DNA of 64,000 nucleotides from Planctomycetales bacterium (GTDB lineage: Bacteria > Planctomycetota > Planctomycetia > Isosphaerales > Isosphaeraceae): contig DAIDHB010000198.1 of NCBI GenBank assembly GCA_027452145.1, positions 1-64,000 on the forward strand, read 5' to 3'. Both the position numbers and the translations under genes were made by a program. Under the pieces are notes generated by a model. That model was not told where the DNA came from, ran no database searches, and saw only the letters and a list, made by a program, of their open reading frames with translations. Positions 17,043 to 24,977 of the stretch are shown one piece after another. Every line of letters starts with the position of its first letter. Position 1 is the stretch's first letter.

Positions 17043-17684
17043 ATGCGGGACGGAGGCCCGGTGGAGTCCACGTCGCGAGACACCTCGATCCGCCGGGGGC
17101 TGGAGGCGGCCCGCGCCGGCGACGTCGACGCCCTGGGCCGGGTGCTGGAATCGTGCCGCGCCTACCTGCTGGCGGTGGCCGAGCGGGGGCTGGACGCGGA
17201 CCTCGCGGCCAAGGGCGGCGCGTCGGACCTGGTGCAAGAAACGCTGCTGGGGGCCTACCGCGACATCGCGACCTTCCGGGGCCGGTCGCGGGCCGAGTTC
17301 CTGGCCTGGCTGCGGCGGATCCTCCGGAACAACCTGGCCGACCTGCGGCGGAGCTATCGCGGCACGCGCAAGCGCCGGATCGATCGGGAGCAGCCGCTCG
17401 ACGCGGCGGCGGCCGGCGGCGAGGCGACGGCCGCGGCGGTCGACTCGGTGACGCCCGGCGCCCGCGCCGTCCAGGGTGAGCGAACCGCGGCCCTGATGGC
17501 CGCGCTCGATCGGATCCCCGACCACTATCGGCAGGTCGTGGTCTGGCACCAGTACGACCGGCTCACGTTCGAGGAGATCGGCGGCCGGCTGGGCCGCTCG
17601 CCCGAGTCGGCCCGGAAGCTCTGGTCGCGGGCGCTCGTCCGGCTGGCCCAGGAGTTAGGACCCGCGCATGACCCCCGAGGTTGA
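17043..17684 (+). CDS. ECF RNA polymerase sigma factor linked to a Ser/Thr kinase
   Basis: A 213-residue ECF sigma factor. Region 2 is visible as ASDLVQETLLGAYRDIATFRG followed by the LAWLRRILRNNLADLRR helix (region 2.4). Region 4 includes RIPDHYRQVVVWHQYDRLTFEEIG and the helix-turn-helix GRSPESARKLWSRAL, quoted in parts. The start is ATG 17043 or GTG 17061. Its stop overlaps the downstream kinase start by 17 bp, so the two are coupled. In planctomycetes such kinase-linked ECF factors are thought to be controlled by phosphorylation instead of by anti-sigma factors. That control is inferred here. Confidence 0.88.
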   Translation: MRDGGPVESTSRDTSIRRGLEAARAGDVDALGRVLESCRAYLLAVAERGLDADLAAKGGASDLVQETLLGAYRDIATFRGRSRAEFLAWLRRILRNNLADLRRSYRGTRKRRIDREQPLDAAAAGGEATAAAVDSVTPGARAVQGERTAALMAALDRIPDHYRQVVVWHQYDRLTFEEIGGRLGRSPESARKLWSRALVRLAQELGPAHDPRG

Positions 17685-20600
17685 CCGAGCGGCCGAGGAG
17701 GATCCCGCGCTCGAGGCCCTGCTGGCCTTCGACGAGGCGCTGGCCGCCGGCGGCGACCCGTCGGCCATCGATGCGCCCGGATCGCCGTGGCACGACGTGC
17801 ACCAGTGCCAGCGGCTGCTCGAGGCCGTCTGGCCGCGAGGGACCCCCATGCCGCCGGGACCCGGCGGGCGGATCGGGGGATTCGCGATCGTGCGCGAGCT
17901 GGGCCGCGGCGGCTTCGGGGTCGTCTTCCTGGCCGAGGACCCCGACCTGCGGCGCCGGGTCGCGCTCAAGGTGCCCCGGCCGGAGATGCTGGCCGCCGAG
18001 TCCATCCGCCGGCGGTTCCTCCGCGAGGCCGAGGCGGCCTCGCGGCTGGACCACCCGCACATCGTGCCGGTCTACGAGGTCGGGCAGGACGGGCCGGTCT
18101 GCTACATCGCGTCGGCCTACTGCGACGGCCCCAACCTGGCTGAGTGGCAGCGGCGCCGTTCCGAGCCGGTGCCCTGGGCGGACTCCGCCCGGCTGGTGGC
18201 GACCCTCGCCGCCGCGGTCGCGCACGCGCACTCCCGGGGGATCCTCCACCGCGACCTCAAGCCCGGCAACATCCTCCTCCAGCCCGGCGAGGGGGAGGCC
18301 GACTCCCGCGCCGGCCTCTCGGGCTACCGGCCTCGGATCTGCGACTTCGGCCTGGCGAAGCTGCTCGACGAGGTCTCGACCGAGACGTGCACGGGGGTGG
18401 CGATCGGCTCGCCGCCCTACATGGCCCCCGAGCAGGCCGGCGGGCGGACTCGCGACCAGGGCCCGGCGACCGACATCTACGCGCTCGGGGTGATCCTGTA
18501 CGAGCTATTGACGGGACGCCCGCCGTTGCGCGGCGAGACCGACCTGGAGACGCTGCGCCTCATCCCCGACCAGGAGCCGCCGTCTCCTCGCGCCCTGCGG
18601 CCGGGCCTTCCCCGCGACCTGGAGACAATCGGCCTGAAGTGCCTGGAGAAGCGGCCGGAGCGGCGGTATGCCGATGCCTCCGAGCTGGCGGAGGACCTGG
18701 GGCGTCTCCTCGGCGGGCGGCCGATCCGAGCGCGGCGGGCGTCGGCGTGGGAACGCGCCGGCAAGTGGGCCCGGCGACGGCCGGCGCACGCGGCGATCGC
18801 GGCGATCGTCGTCGTCGTGATCCTCGGCGCGATCGGCGGCCTGGAGTGGGCCCGGGCGCGTGAGCGACGGCACGGCGACGAGCTGGCCGGGCTGCTCGAC
18901 CGGTCGACGCGCAGCGAGGCCGAGGCCCGCGCCAAGACCGAGCTGGTCCTCCGCCACCAGGCCGTGAACCAGTTGGAGCGAGCCGCGTTCTACCTCGATC
19001 GCGGCGATCGGGCCTCGGCGCGGTTGATGCTCGAGAACCTGGAGCCGGGCCCGGGCTTCCCCGACGTTCGCGGGTTCGCCTGGTACTACCTCGACCGGCT
19101 TTGCGGCGGCCCCGGCACGACGCTGCCAGGCGTGAAGCTCAGCGGGATCGCCGACGTCGCCTGCTCGCCCGACGGCCGGACGATCGCCATGTCGAACCGG
19201 AAGCAGAGACTCATCCTGCTCGACCTCGCGACGGGCCGGTCGCGGGACCTGCCGGGCCGGCACCGCAACGACGGGAATCCGCGGATGTTCTTCTCGCCCG
19301 ACGGCCGGCTGCTGGCCTCGATCGGCGTGCGCAGCGGCCGAGAAGGGCCCTGGAGCAGCGTGAAGGTCTGGGACGTCGCCGAGGGCCGGGAGCTGCCAGG
19401 CATGGCCGACGACTTCGGGCTGTGCTCCGACATCGTGTTCAGCCCCGACGGCCGCACCCTGGTCACGGTCGAGGCCAGCGGCAGCAATATGAAGAGCCCG
19501 GTCCGCGCATGGCGGGTCGCGCCCGACCTCTCGCAGGTCGCGCTGGTCGAGTCGCTGCCCGGCGATCAGCTCATCACCAGGCTGGCGCCCGGGCACCGGC
19601 GGCCCAACCCCGACAGCCGGACGTATCGGGTTTCCGACGCCCTGGCCGTGATCGGGGGGAATCAACCCATGACGGCCACGTTCCCCGGGCGCGGCGAGGT
19701 CCGGTTCTACCTGACGGGCAGCGGGTATCACCCGGCAGTCGGCCGGCTCGACGGCCCCGAGGTGGTGGTCCTGCCCCGCAACGACGCCAAGGAGTCGTAC
19801 GCCGCGGCCGACCTCGCGAAGGTCGCCGAGGCTGCTCGGAAGCTCGCGGGTTGCCCGCGTGTCCGCCTGATCGGCCACGACATCGCCGTGCTCTGGGCGA
19901 AGCTCTCACCCGACGGACGCACCGCCGCCGTGCTGAGCCCCGAGGCCGACACTCATCGGGGCCGAATCTTCCTGATCGACGTCGACACGGGATCGCGCGT
20001 CGCCGAGGCGCCGTGGAGCCCCGTGCCCAACCACTGCCAGTTCGACTTCACCTCCGATGGTGAGGCCCTCGTGGTCTCGGGCTTCGGCCCCGAGGCTCGG
20101 ATCTGGGAATTCCGCAACGGCCGTGGCCCGGCCGCGATTCGCGGGCACGATAAGGAGGTCTGGGGCCTGGCATTCTCGCCCGACGGGACGACCCTGGCCT
20201 CGTCCGCGGACGACCACAGCCTGAAGCTGTGGGACGCTGCCACCGGCCGCGAGAATGCGACGCTCGAGGGCCATCGCTCGCTGGCCTCGGCGGTGGCATT
20301 CTCGCCCAACGGAAGGCTGCTGGCCTCGGCGGGCTACGACCGGACCGTCCGCATCTGGGACGCCGCGACGCGAAGGCCGCTCGCCCGGCTGGAGGGCCAC
20401 ACGAGACCCCTGCTCACCGTGGCCTTCTCGCCCGACGGCTCGCGGCTGGCATCGGCCGGCGACGATTGTCAGGTCCGGATCTGGGACGTCGCCTCTCGAA
20501 GCCTGGCGATGCCACCCCTGGCCGGGCACACCGACCGGGTGTTCTCCGCGGTCTTCTCGCCGGATGGGAAGACGCTCTTCACCGGCTCGCTCGACCAGAC

Positions 20601-21060
20601 CATCCGGACCTGGGACGCGGCCGACGGCCGGAGCCTCGCCGTCTGGCCGGCCGGAGACCAGGTCCTCACGATGGCGATCTCGCCCGACGGCCGCACCCTG
20701 GCCGCAGGCCACCGCCAGGGCCGGCTGACCCTGTGGGACGTCGCGCGCGGGAAGATCCGCGCCAGCCTCGAGGGGCACGTTGAAAACGTCCAGGGCCTGG
20801 CCTTCAGCCGCGACGGCTTCGCGCTGGCCTCGACCAGTCGAGATCGGACCGTCCGCCTCTGGGACATGGCGACCGCCCAGGAGCTGCTGGTCCTCAGGGG
20901 CCACCAGACGCCCGTGCGCCCCGTCGCCTTCTCGCGCGACGGCACCATCCTGGCCACCGGCAGCGACGACGGCGCGATCCGGCTCTGGCGGGCGACGGGG
21001 GCTCGCGGTCGTTCCGCGGCGGCCGTCTCCGGCACGGCGCCGGGCGTCGGGCGGAGGTAG
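17668..21060 (+). CDS. Transmembrane Ser/Thr protein kinase with WD40 repeats
   Basis: An 1130-residue Hanks-type kinase. The kinase domain (about residues 70-345) has the Gly-rich loop LGRGGFGVVFLAED, the catalytic loop HRDLKPGN (about 194), DFG within ICDFGLAK, and GSPPYMAPEQ. A single membrane helix near 371-390 (AAIVVVVILGAIGG) is followed by a coiled region and a WD40 beta-propeller from about 500 to 1110. At least seven clear blades occur in the last third, each with FSPDG and a terminal LWD. Sensing through the propeller and phosphorylating the cotranslated sigma factor is the likely circuit. The gene overlaps that sigma factor by 17 bp. Confidence 0.92.
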   Translation: MTPEVDRAAEEDPALEALLAFDEALAAGGDPSAIDAPGSPWHDVHQCQRLLEAVWPRGTPMPPGPGGRIGGFAIVRELGRGGFGVVFLAEDPDLRRRVALKVPRPEMLAAESIRRRFLREAEAASRLDHPHIVPVYEVGQDGPVCYIASAYCDGPNLAEWQRRRSEPVPWADSARLVATLAAAVAHAHSRGILHRDLKPGNILLQPGEGEADSRAGLSGYRPRICDFGLAKLLDEVSTETCTGVAIGSPPYMAPEQAGGRTRDQGPATDIYALGVILYELLTGRPPLRGETDLETLRLIPDQEPPSPRALRPGLPRDLETIGLKCLEKRPERRYADASELAEDLGRLLGGRPIRARRASAWERAGKWARRRPAHAAIAAIVVVVILGAIGGLEWARARERRHGDELAGLLDRSTRSEAEARAKTELVLRHQAVNQLERAAFYLDRGDRASARLMLENLEPGPGFPDVRGFAWYYLDRLCGGPGTTLPGVKLSGIADVACSPDGRTIAMSNRKQRLILLDLATGRSRDLPGRHRNDGNPRMFFSPDGRLLASIGVRSGREGPWSSVKVWDVAEGRELPGMADDFGLCSDIVFSPDGRTLVTVEASGSNMKSPVRAWRVAPDLSQVALVESLPGDQLITRLAPGHRRPNPDSRTYRVSDALAVIGGNQPMTATFPGRGEVRFYLTGSGYHPAVGRLDGPEVVVLPRNDAKESYAAADLAKVAEAARKLAGCPRVRLIGHDIAVLWAKLSPDGRTAAVLSPEADTHRGRIFLIDVDTGSRVAEAPWSPVPNHCQFDFTSDGEALVVSGFGPEARIWEFRNGRGPAAIRGHDKEVWGLAFSPDGTTLASSADDHSLKLWDAATGRENATLEGHRSLASAVAFSPNGRLLASAGYDRTVRIWDAATRRPLARLEGHTRPLLTVAFSPDGSRLASAGDDCQVRIWDVASRSLAMPPLAGHTDRVFSAVFSPDGKTLFTGSLDQTIRTWDAADGRSLAVWPAGDQVLTMAISPDGRTLAAGHRQGRLTLWDVARGKIRASLEGHVENVQGLAFSRDGFALASTSRDRTVRLWDMATAQELLVLRGHQTPVRPVAFSRDGTILATGSDDGAIRLWRATGARGRSAAAVSGTAPGVGRR

Positions 21061-21077
21061 GGGACCGAGTCGAAGTA

Positions 21078-21095
21078 GGACCTGGGCGCAGGTCC
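21078..21095 (+). terminator. Candidate terminator after the kinase-WD40 gene
   Basis: A 7-bp stem, GGACCTG at 21078-21084 and CAGGTCC at 21089-21095, with a 4-base loop lies 18 bp past the kinase stop. It is followed by a short pyrimidine-rich run (CGCTTTCCCCC). Intrinsic termination is plausible, though the T-run is weak. Confidence 0.45.
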
Positions 21096-21208
21096 CGCTT
21101 TCCCCCGCCGTTCTTCATGCGAGGGTCATGCGCCCCCGCGATCCCCGATTCCCGGGGCGACGAGGCGGGTCCGTTCTCGGGGCCCGCCACCGTCGCGACC
21201 AGGACAAA

Positions 21209-22456
21209 TCATGGGCGAGTTCCTCGCCGAGGTTCCGGGACGTCGGCCGGCGCATCTTTGGGGCCAGTCCCCTGGTCCAGCAGCAGCATGATGAGCGACT
21301 GCTCCATCTCGCCCGGGGTGAACCGGAAGGGCCCGCGGCCGCTCTTGAAGACGACCTTGCCCTCGCGGTCGACGACGTAGAGCCGGTCGGGCATGCCGCT
21401 GTAGGCGCGGCCCACGCGGTCGTCGATCCCGTCCACCAGCACGGGCATGTTCATTTCGAGCAAATCATGACATTTGGTGGCCACCTCGGTGCGCTGGGAG
21501 CCGGATTTCGGCTGCGCCACGGCGACCCCCACGCGATCGTTCGACTCCATCCGCCAGCCGTCGATGGGATGGGCCTCGCGGACGTACACGGCCAGGAATT
21601 CCGCCCTGTCGCCGTACTTCTGCGACAGGTCGTCGAGGGCCCCAAACTGGGACCGGAACGGCCCTCACGTGAAGCTGCCGAAGATCAGGACGACCGGCTT
21701 CTTACCCCGGTAATCCGCCAGCGAGATGCGCTTCGACTTATCATGCGTCTCGAGCGTGAACGCCGGCGCCTCCTTGCCGAGGCCCGGCCCCTCGCTGCAC
21801 GACCCGATCTCGCCCGTGAACAGGCCCTTCAAAAGCGTCAGGCGCGACGGCCCTTCGGGGCCGGCGGGCTTCCCGCCGTTCGTCGTCGCTCTCGGGGGCG
21901 AGGGCGAAGGATAGAGCAGCGCCGCGATGTCGTCCTGGGTGAGGAACGTCTTCCCCTTCGCCGCCCTTTCGAACGCCTTGTCCCATTCCGCCAGCGTGAC
22001 CCGGCCGTTCCCGTTGCGGTCCATCTGGGCGAAGCGCCCGCGGGCCTGGGCGCGAGCCTGGAGATAGCGCGAGCGGGGCGACCAGTCGAGATCCTCGCGG
22101 GTGACGGATCCGTCGCCGTCGCGGTCGAGCGCGCGGAACAACCGCGCCGATCCCTTCAGCTCGTCGGCCGACACGGCGCCGTCCCTGTCGCGATCGAATC
22201 GGGCGGCCAGCCAGCCCCAGTCATAGCGGCTCTGCGACGGGTGGAACCAGCCCGAGTCCGGCCCCATGTCGGCGCCGTCCTTCAGGATGGACCAGAGCAT
22301 CTCGGCGAACTCGGGGACCTTCGGCCTCGGCGTCGACGGACCCCGGCGGGGCGGGTCGGCCGCGAATCCGGGTGGCGAAGCCGCGACCAGGACCGCCGTG
22401 ACGAGGATCGCGAGCGAAAGACCGGTCCGACCGGGCCTGTGGCGATGATGTTCCAT
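21209..22456 (-). CDS. Selenoprotein: EF-hand protein with iodothyronine-deiodinase-like domain (UGA at 21665-21667 read as Sec)
   Basis: A 415-residue secreted protein if the in-frame TGA at 21665-21667 is read as selenocysteine (residue 264). A signal peptide (LAILVTAVLVAASPPGFA) is followed by three EF-hand loops (DRDRDGAVSADE, DRDGDGSVTRED, DRNGNGRVTLAE) near residues 85-160. A thioredoxin-fold domain then carries VLIFGSFT-U-GPF, matching the deiodinase signature NFGSCTUPPF. Deiodinase homology continues on both sides of the TGA: FLAVYVREAHPIDGW, MPVLVDGIDD, DRLYVVD and GRGPF. Both halves are in one frame. Strong ribosome binding site GGAGGT precedes ATG 22456. It lies 27 bp after the AhpD-like selenoprotein. 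The expected activity is reductive or peroxidatic redox chemistry; the substrate is unknown and need not be iodinated. Confidence 0.88.
21635..21666 (-). promoter_or_regulatory. Candidate bacterial SECIS hairpin, deiodinase-like gene
   Basis: Downstream of the TGA in the mRNA sense, GAGGG (starting within the TGA) can pair with CCCTC, and an inner stem TCCC/GGGG closes a five-base loop AGTTT whose second base is G, 18 nt after the TGA. This fits the usual bacterial pattern of an upper stem with a G near the loop start. The long 5' bulge makes it a candidate only. Confidence 0.5.
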
Positions 22457-22483
22457 CGAGGGACCTCCATCATGGGGTTCGAT

Positions 22484-23812
22484 TCATGCTATGCCGCGTA
22501 CCGGTGCCGAGTCCATCGGCGACCCCGCGGCAACGGGCCTCGGCGCGACGGCCGCGCCGATCGGTTCGATGATGGCCAGCGCGGAGAACAGCGCGGCGGC
22601 GAGCGTCAGGTCCAGGATCTCCGCGTCCGAGAGCCCCAGCGCCGAGATCTTGCGGATCTGTTCGTCGGTGACCGTGTAGGCCGCGTTCGCGACCTGCCAC
22701 GAATATCGGCGACACGCCGACACGACGCAGGGGTCGTGGGCGATACCCGCCGGCGCCGCCCACGACCGGAGCGCATTCGAATCGGACGCCGATTCCCGGG
22801 GAATCCACCGATCGACCGTCGTGCTCAGGTCGGAGCCCGACATCGCCCGGGATGCCACGGCGATCGCCGCCGCTTCCTTCCAGAGGTCGAGACGGACCCC
22901 GGCGCCCATGACGTTGGCCTCGATCAGCTCGAGGACCCCCTCGAGCACCGCCGGCGATCGGCTCAACCAGAGGAAGACCTCGGGCACACCCGGCGCCCCC
23001 AGGCGCTCGAACAGCACCCCCAGCCGATCCGCCAGCTCCGCCGGCGACTGCCGCGGCTGATACCTGAAAGACAGGTCGTAGAGCGTGCCGATCAGCGACG
23101 CGAATCGACGCTCGACCCAGCCGCGGATCGGCTTCAGCTCGCGGAGGAATCGGTATTCCAGCCGCACCCGGCGCGCGTCCGCGATCCGATTGATGAAGTT
23201 GAACGCGAACACGACGCCGGCCGCCTCGAGCAGGAGATCCTCGTCGCCGACGCGGGCCGCGGCCGAGGCGATCCAGGCGAAGTCCAGCTCTCCCAGCGGC
23301 GAGGCGATCGTCGCGTGCGCCGCGAGCGTCACGAGCAGCCCTTCGGGGCCCTTGCAGCCCGCGCGCTCAACGCGCTCCGCGATCCGCTCCGGATGCGGCA
23401 CCGTGCGCCTGGGGCCGAACCCGTCGAATTGAACCGAACCTGTTTTCGCAAACATGTTTATTTTGCTTGACGCCTGCTCGTCGTGGGGGGCCCGGATCGC
23501 CTCCATGACGGCGGCGACCAGGTCGTGGGCTCTGTCGAAGTCGGATCCTGCAGCCTGCAGGAAGAGCAAATGCTCCGACGTTCAGTAGAAGCACTGATTG
23601 GCAGCCGAGATCGCCACGGCGATCGACTCCCGCAATCTCCGGGTCTCGGATTCGCCGCCCCACATGAGGGACAGCCAGGTCTTCTTGAAAGAGGCCTGGT
23701 AGGTCGGCCGACACCGGAACGTCCGGGCGATGTTGGGATTCGTCCAGATATAACGGCCGGCGAGTTGCCTGGTCGCACGGACCAGGGCACTCGAGATCGA
23801 GCTACGCATCAT
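22484..23812 (-). CDS. Selenoprotein: AhpD/carboxymuconolactone-decarboxylase-like protein with C-x-x-U (UGA at 23582-23584 read as Sec)
   Basis: A 442-residue protein if the in-frame TGA at 23582-23584 is read as selenocysteine (residue 77). Around it the sequence reads SAANQCFY-U-TSEH, which matches the AhpD active site C-x-x-C-x-x-x-H with Sec replacing the second Cys. Upstream, ESIAVAISAANQ is a normal AhpD helix. Downstream the same frame continues through FLQAAGSDFDRAHDLV and a second AhpD-like repeat (FAFNFINRIADA) lacking the Cys pair. Start ATG 23812 is chosen for the strong GGAGGT just upstream; ATG 23827 is in frame but lacks one. The likely role is thiol/selenol-based peroxide reduction. 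It is upstream of and 27 bp from the deiodinase-like selenoprotein. Confidence 0.88.
23546..23562 (-). promoter_or_regulatory. Candidate bacterial SECIS hairpin, AhpD-like gene
   Basis: In the mRNA sense, TCCTGC-AGGCT-GCAGGA forms a perfect 6-bp stem with a pentaloop, 20-36 nt after the TGA. The upper part closely resembles the Escherichia coli fdhF SECIS tip (TGC-AGGTCT-GCA), including G in the second loop position. Distance and loop both fit SelB recognition. Confidence 0.65.
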
Positions 23813-23937
23813 CGGGTCAACCTCCATCCTTCGTCGGGATCGGCAACCTCACTCGCCGCCGGAGCCGCGTCGTCCCTCGAACTTCGGCCCCGACAATCGA
23901 TTATGACGCAAAAGTCGGATCGCGGCCCGCGGACAGT

Positions 23938-23983
23938 ATGGGAACAGGCACCTCGGACCCCCGGCGCCCGTCCGTCCCCATTT
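23938..23983. repeat. GGGAACAGGCACC dispersed repeat, second copy
   Basis: ATGGGAACAGGCACCTCGGA...TCCCCAT resembles the hairpin at 14558-14603. It sits between the UnbU-like stop and the AhpD-like gene. It may be a REP-like palindrome. Confidence 0.4.
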
Positions 23984-23993
23984 CGTCCGGGGG

Positions 23994-24977
23994 TCAGCCT
24001 GCCGGAATCCCCTTCGCGCTGCCGGCCATCTCGGACTGGAGCACGAGGGGACCCTGGGTACTGGAGCGAATGGACTGCCATGCCGCCTGGAGGTAGAAAA
24101 CCGCCCCCCGGATGGCGCAGACGATCGCCAGGGCGATGAACAGGCCGTAGACCATGTGCTCGACGAGGAGGATCCCGTAGACCGCCGCGGTGGCGAGGGC
24201 GAAGAGCACCTGGCCTCGCCGCTCGACCGGGGTCGTCGCCGGATCGGGGATCATGTACAGGGTGAAAACCATGAACGCCGCACTCGTCATCGGCGTCAGG
24301 GGCACGATCCAGGATGTGCCGAAGTACCAGCTCCGCACCTGACCCTGGATGACGAACGCAATCAGCCAGGTCATGACGAGCGTCAATCGGCCCGTGAACA
24401 GACCGTGGACGACGAGGCCCGTCGCCAGCACGAGGCCGGGCAACGCCCAGTGCCACATGCCGGTCAGGTTCTCGGTGAAGTGATACGGCGGTGCCACCCC
24501 GACCGAGGGAAACAGCAGCAGCGTGGCGACGATCCCGATGTTCGACGGGTTGAACATGTGCTGTGTCTTGCCGCCACCCACCGGTGCGCGGAAGATCACC
24601 TTCGAGCAGATCGCGAGGCCGGTGCCGAAGATCACCGGCAGCAGCCGATCGCTGGGATAGATGATCATGGGGACAGCCAGGCCCGGGATGATCGCGGGAG
24701 GCAGGAAATTGACGAGGTCCGCCGACGAGCCCGCATACCGCGGCCTGCGGCCGCTGGCGCGCGCGTCGATCCATTCCAGCAGGAAATGGAGGATGATGGC
24801 CGTCGCCAGCCCGACCAGCGGCTGGATGTGCGACTGCTCGAAGCCGAGGATCGTGTGGCCGAGGATATTCCAGCCGATGAGCAGGGCGGTGAAGTACCAA
24901 AGCGCAAAATACCGGCGCAGGGCGCTTCGCCTGGGGTAGAACTGGAGCGTGGTGATCGCGTCGGCTGGTGTTGTCAT
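23994..24977 (-). CDS. unbU: UnbU/RnfD-like integral membrane protein
   Basis: A 327-residue polytopic membrane protein with about nine to ten helices, resembling RnfD/NqrB-type subunits and the UnbU proteins first named in enediyne gene clusters. Visible features are VPMIIYPSDRLLPVIFGTG, the conserved HMFNPSNIGIVATLLLFP (quoted in part, a NqrB/RnfD-like region) and MIPDPATTPV. The ATG at 24977 overlaps the preceding UnbV-like gene by 4 bp (ATGA), so they are translationally coupled. RnfD/NqrB family members bind flavin and move ions or electrons; a role in respiration or redox at the membrane is inference. No enediyne synthase genes are nearby. Confidence 0.8.
   Translation of the reverse strand: MTTPADAITTLQFYPRRSALRRYFALWYFTALLIGWNILGHTILGFEQSHIQPLVGLATAIILHFLLEWIDARASGRRPRYAGSSADLVNFLPPAIIPGLAVPMIIYPSDRLLPVIFGTGLAICSKVIFRAPVGGGKTQHMFNPSNIGIVATLLLFPSVGVAPPYHFTENLTGMWHWALPGLVLATGLVVHGLFTGRLTLVMTWLIAFVIQGQVRSWYFGTSWIVPLTPMTSAAFMVFTLYMIPDPATTPVERRGQVLFALATAAVYGILLVEHMVYGLFIALAIVCAIRGAVFYLQAAWQSIRSSTQGPLVLQSEMAGSAKGIPAG

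Noticed and set aside
21209-21589. Separate small gene beginning at GTG 21589
   Set aside because: It starts in the middle of a deiodinase-family domain, has no ribosome binding site, and is in frame with the upstream gene across a TGA at the Sec position.
22484-22486. TGA at the end of the AhpD-like gene as a further Sec codon
   Set aside because: It falls after a low-complexity tail, not at a catalytic motif, and sits just ahead of the next gene's GGAGGT and ATG.
22484-23569. Separate gene beginning at TTG 23569
   Set aside because: The same reasoning applies: it would remove the AhpD active-site half, while the frame continues upstream through a TGA into SAANQCFY.
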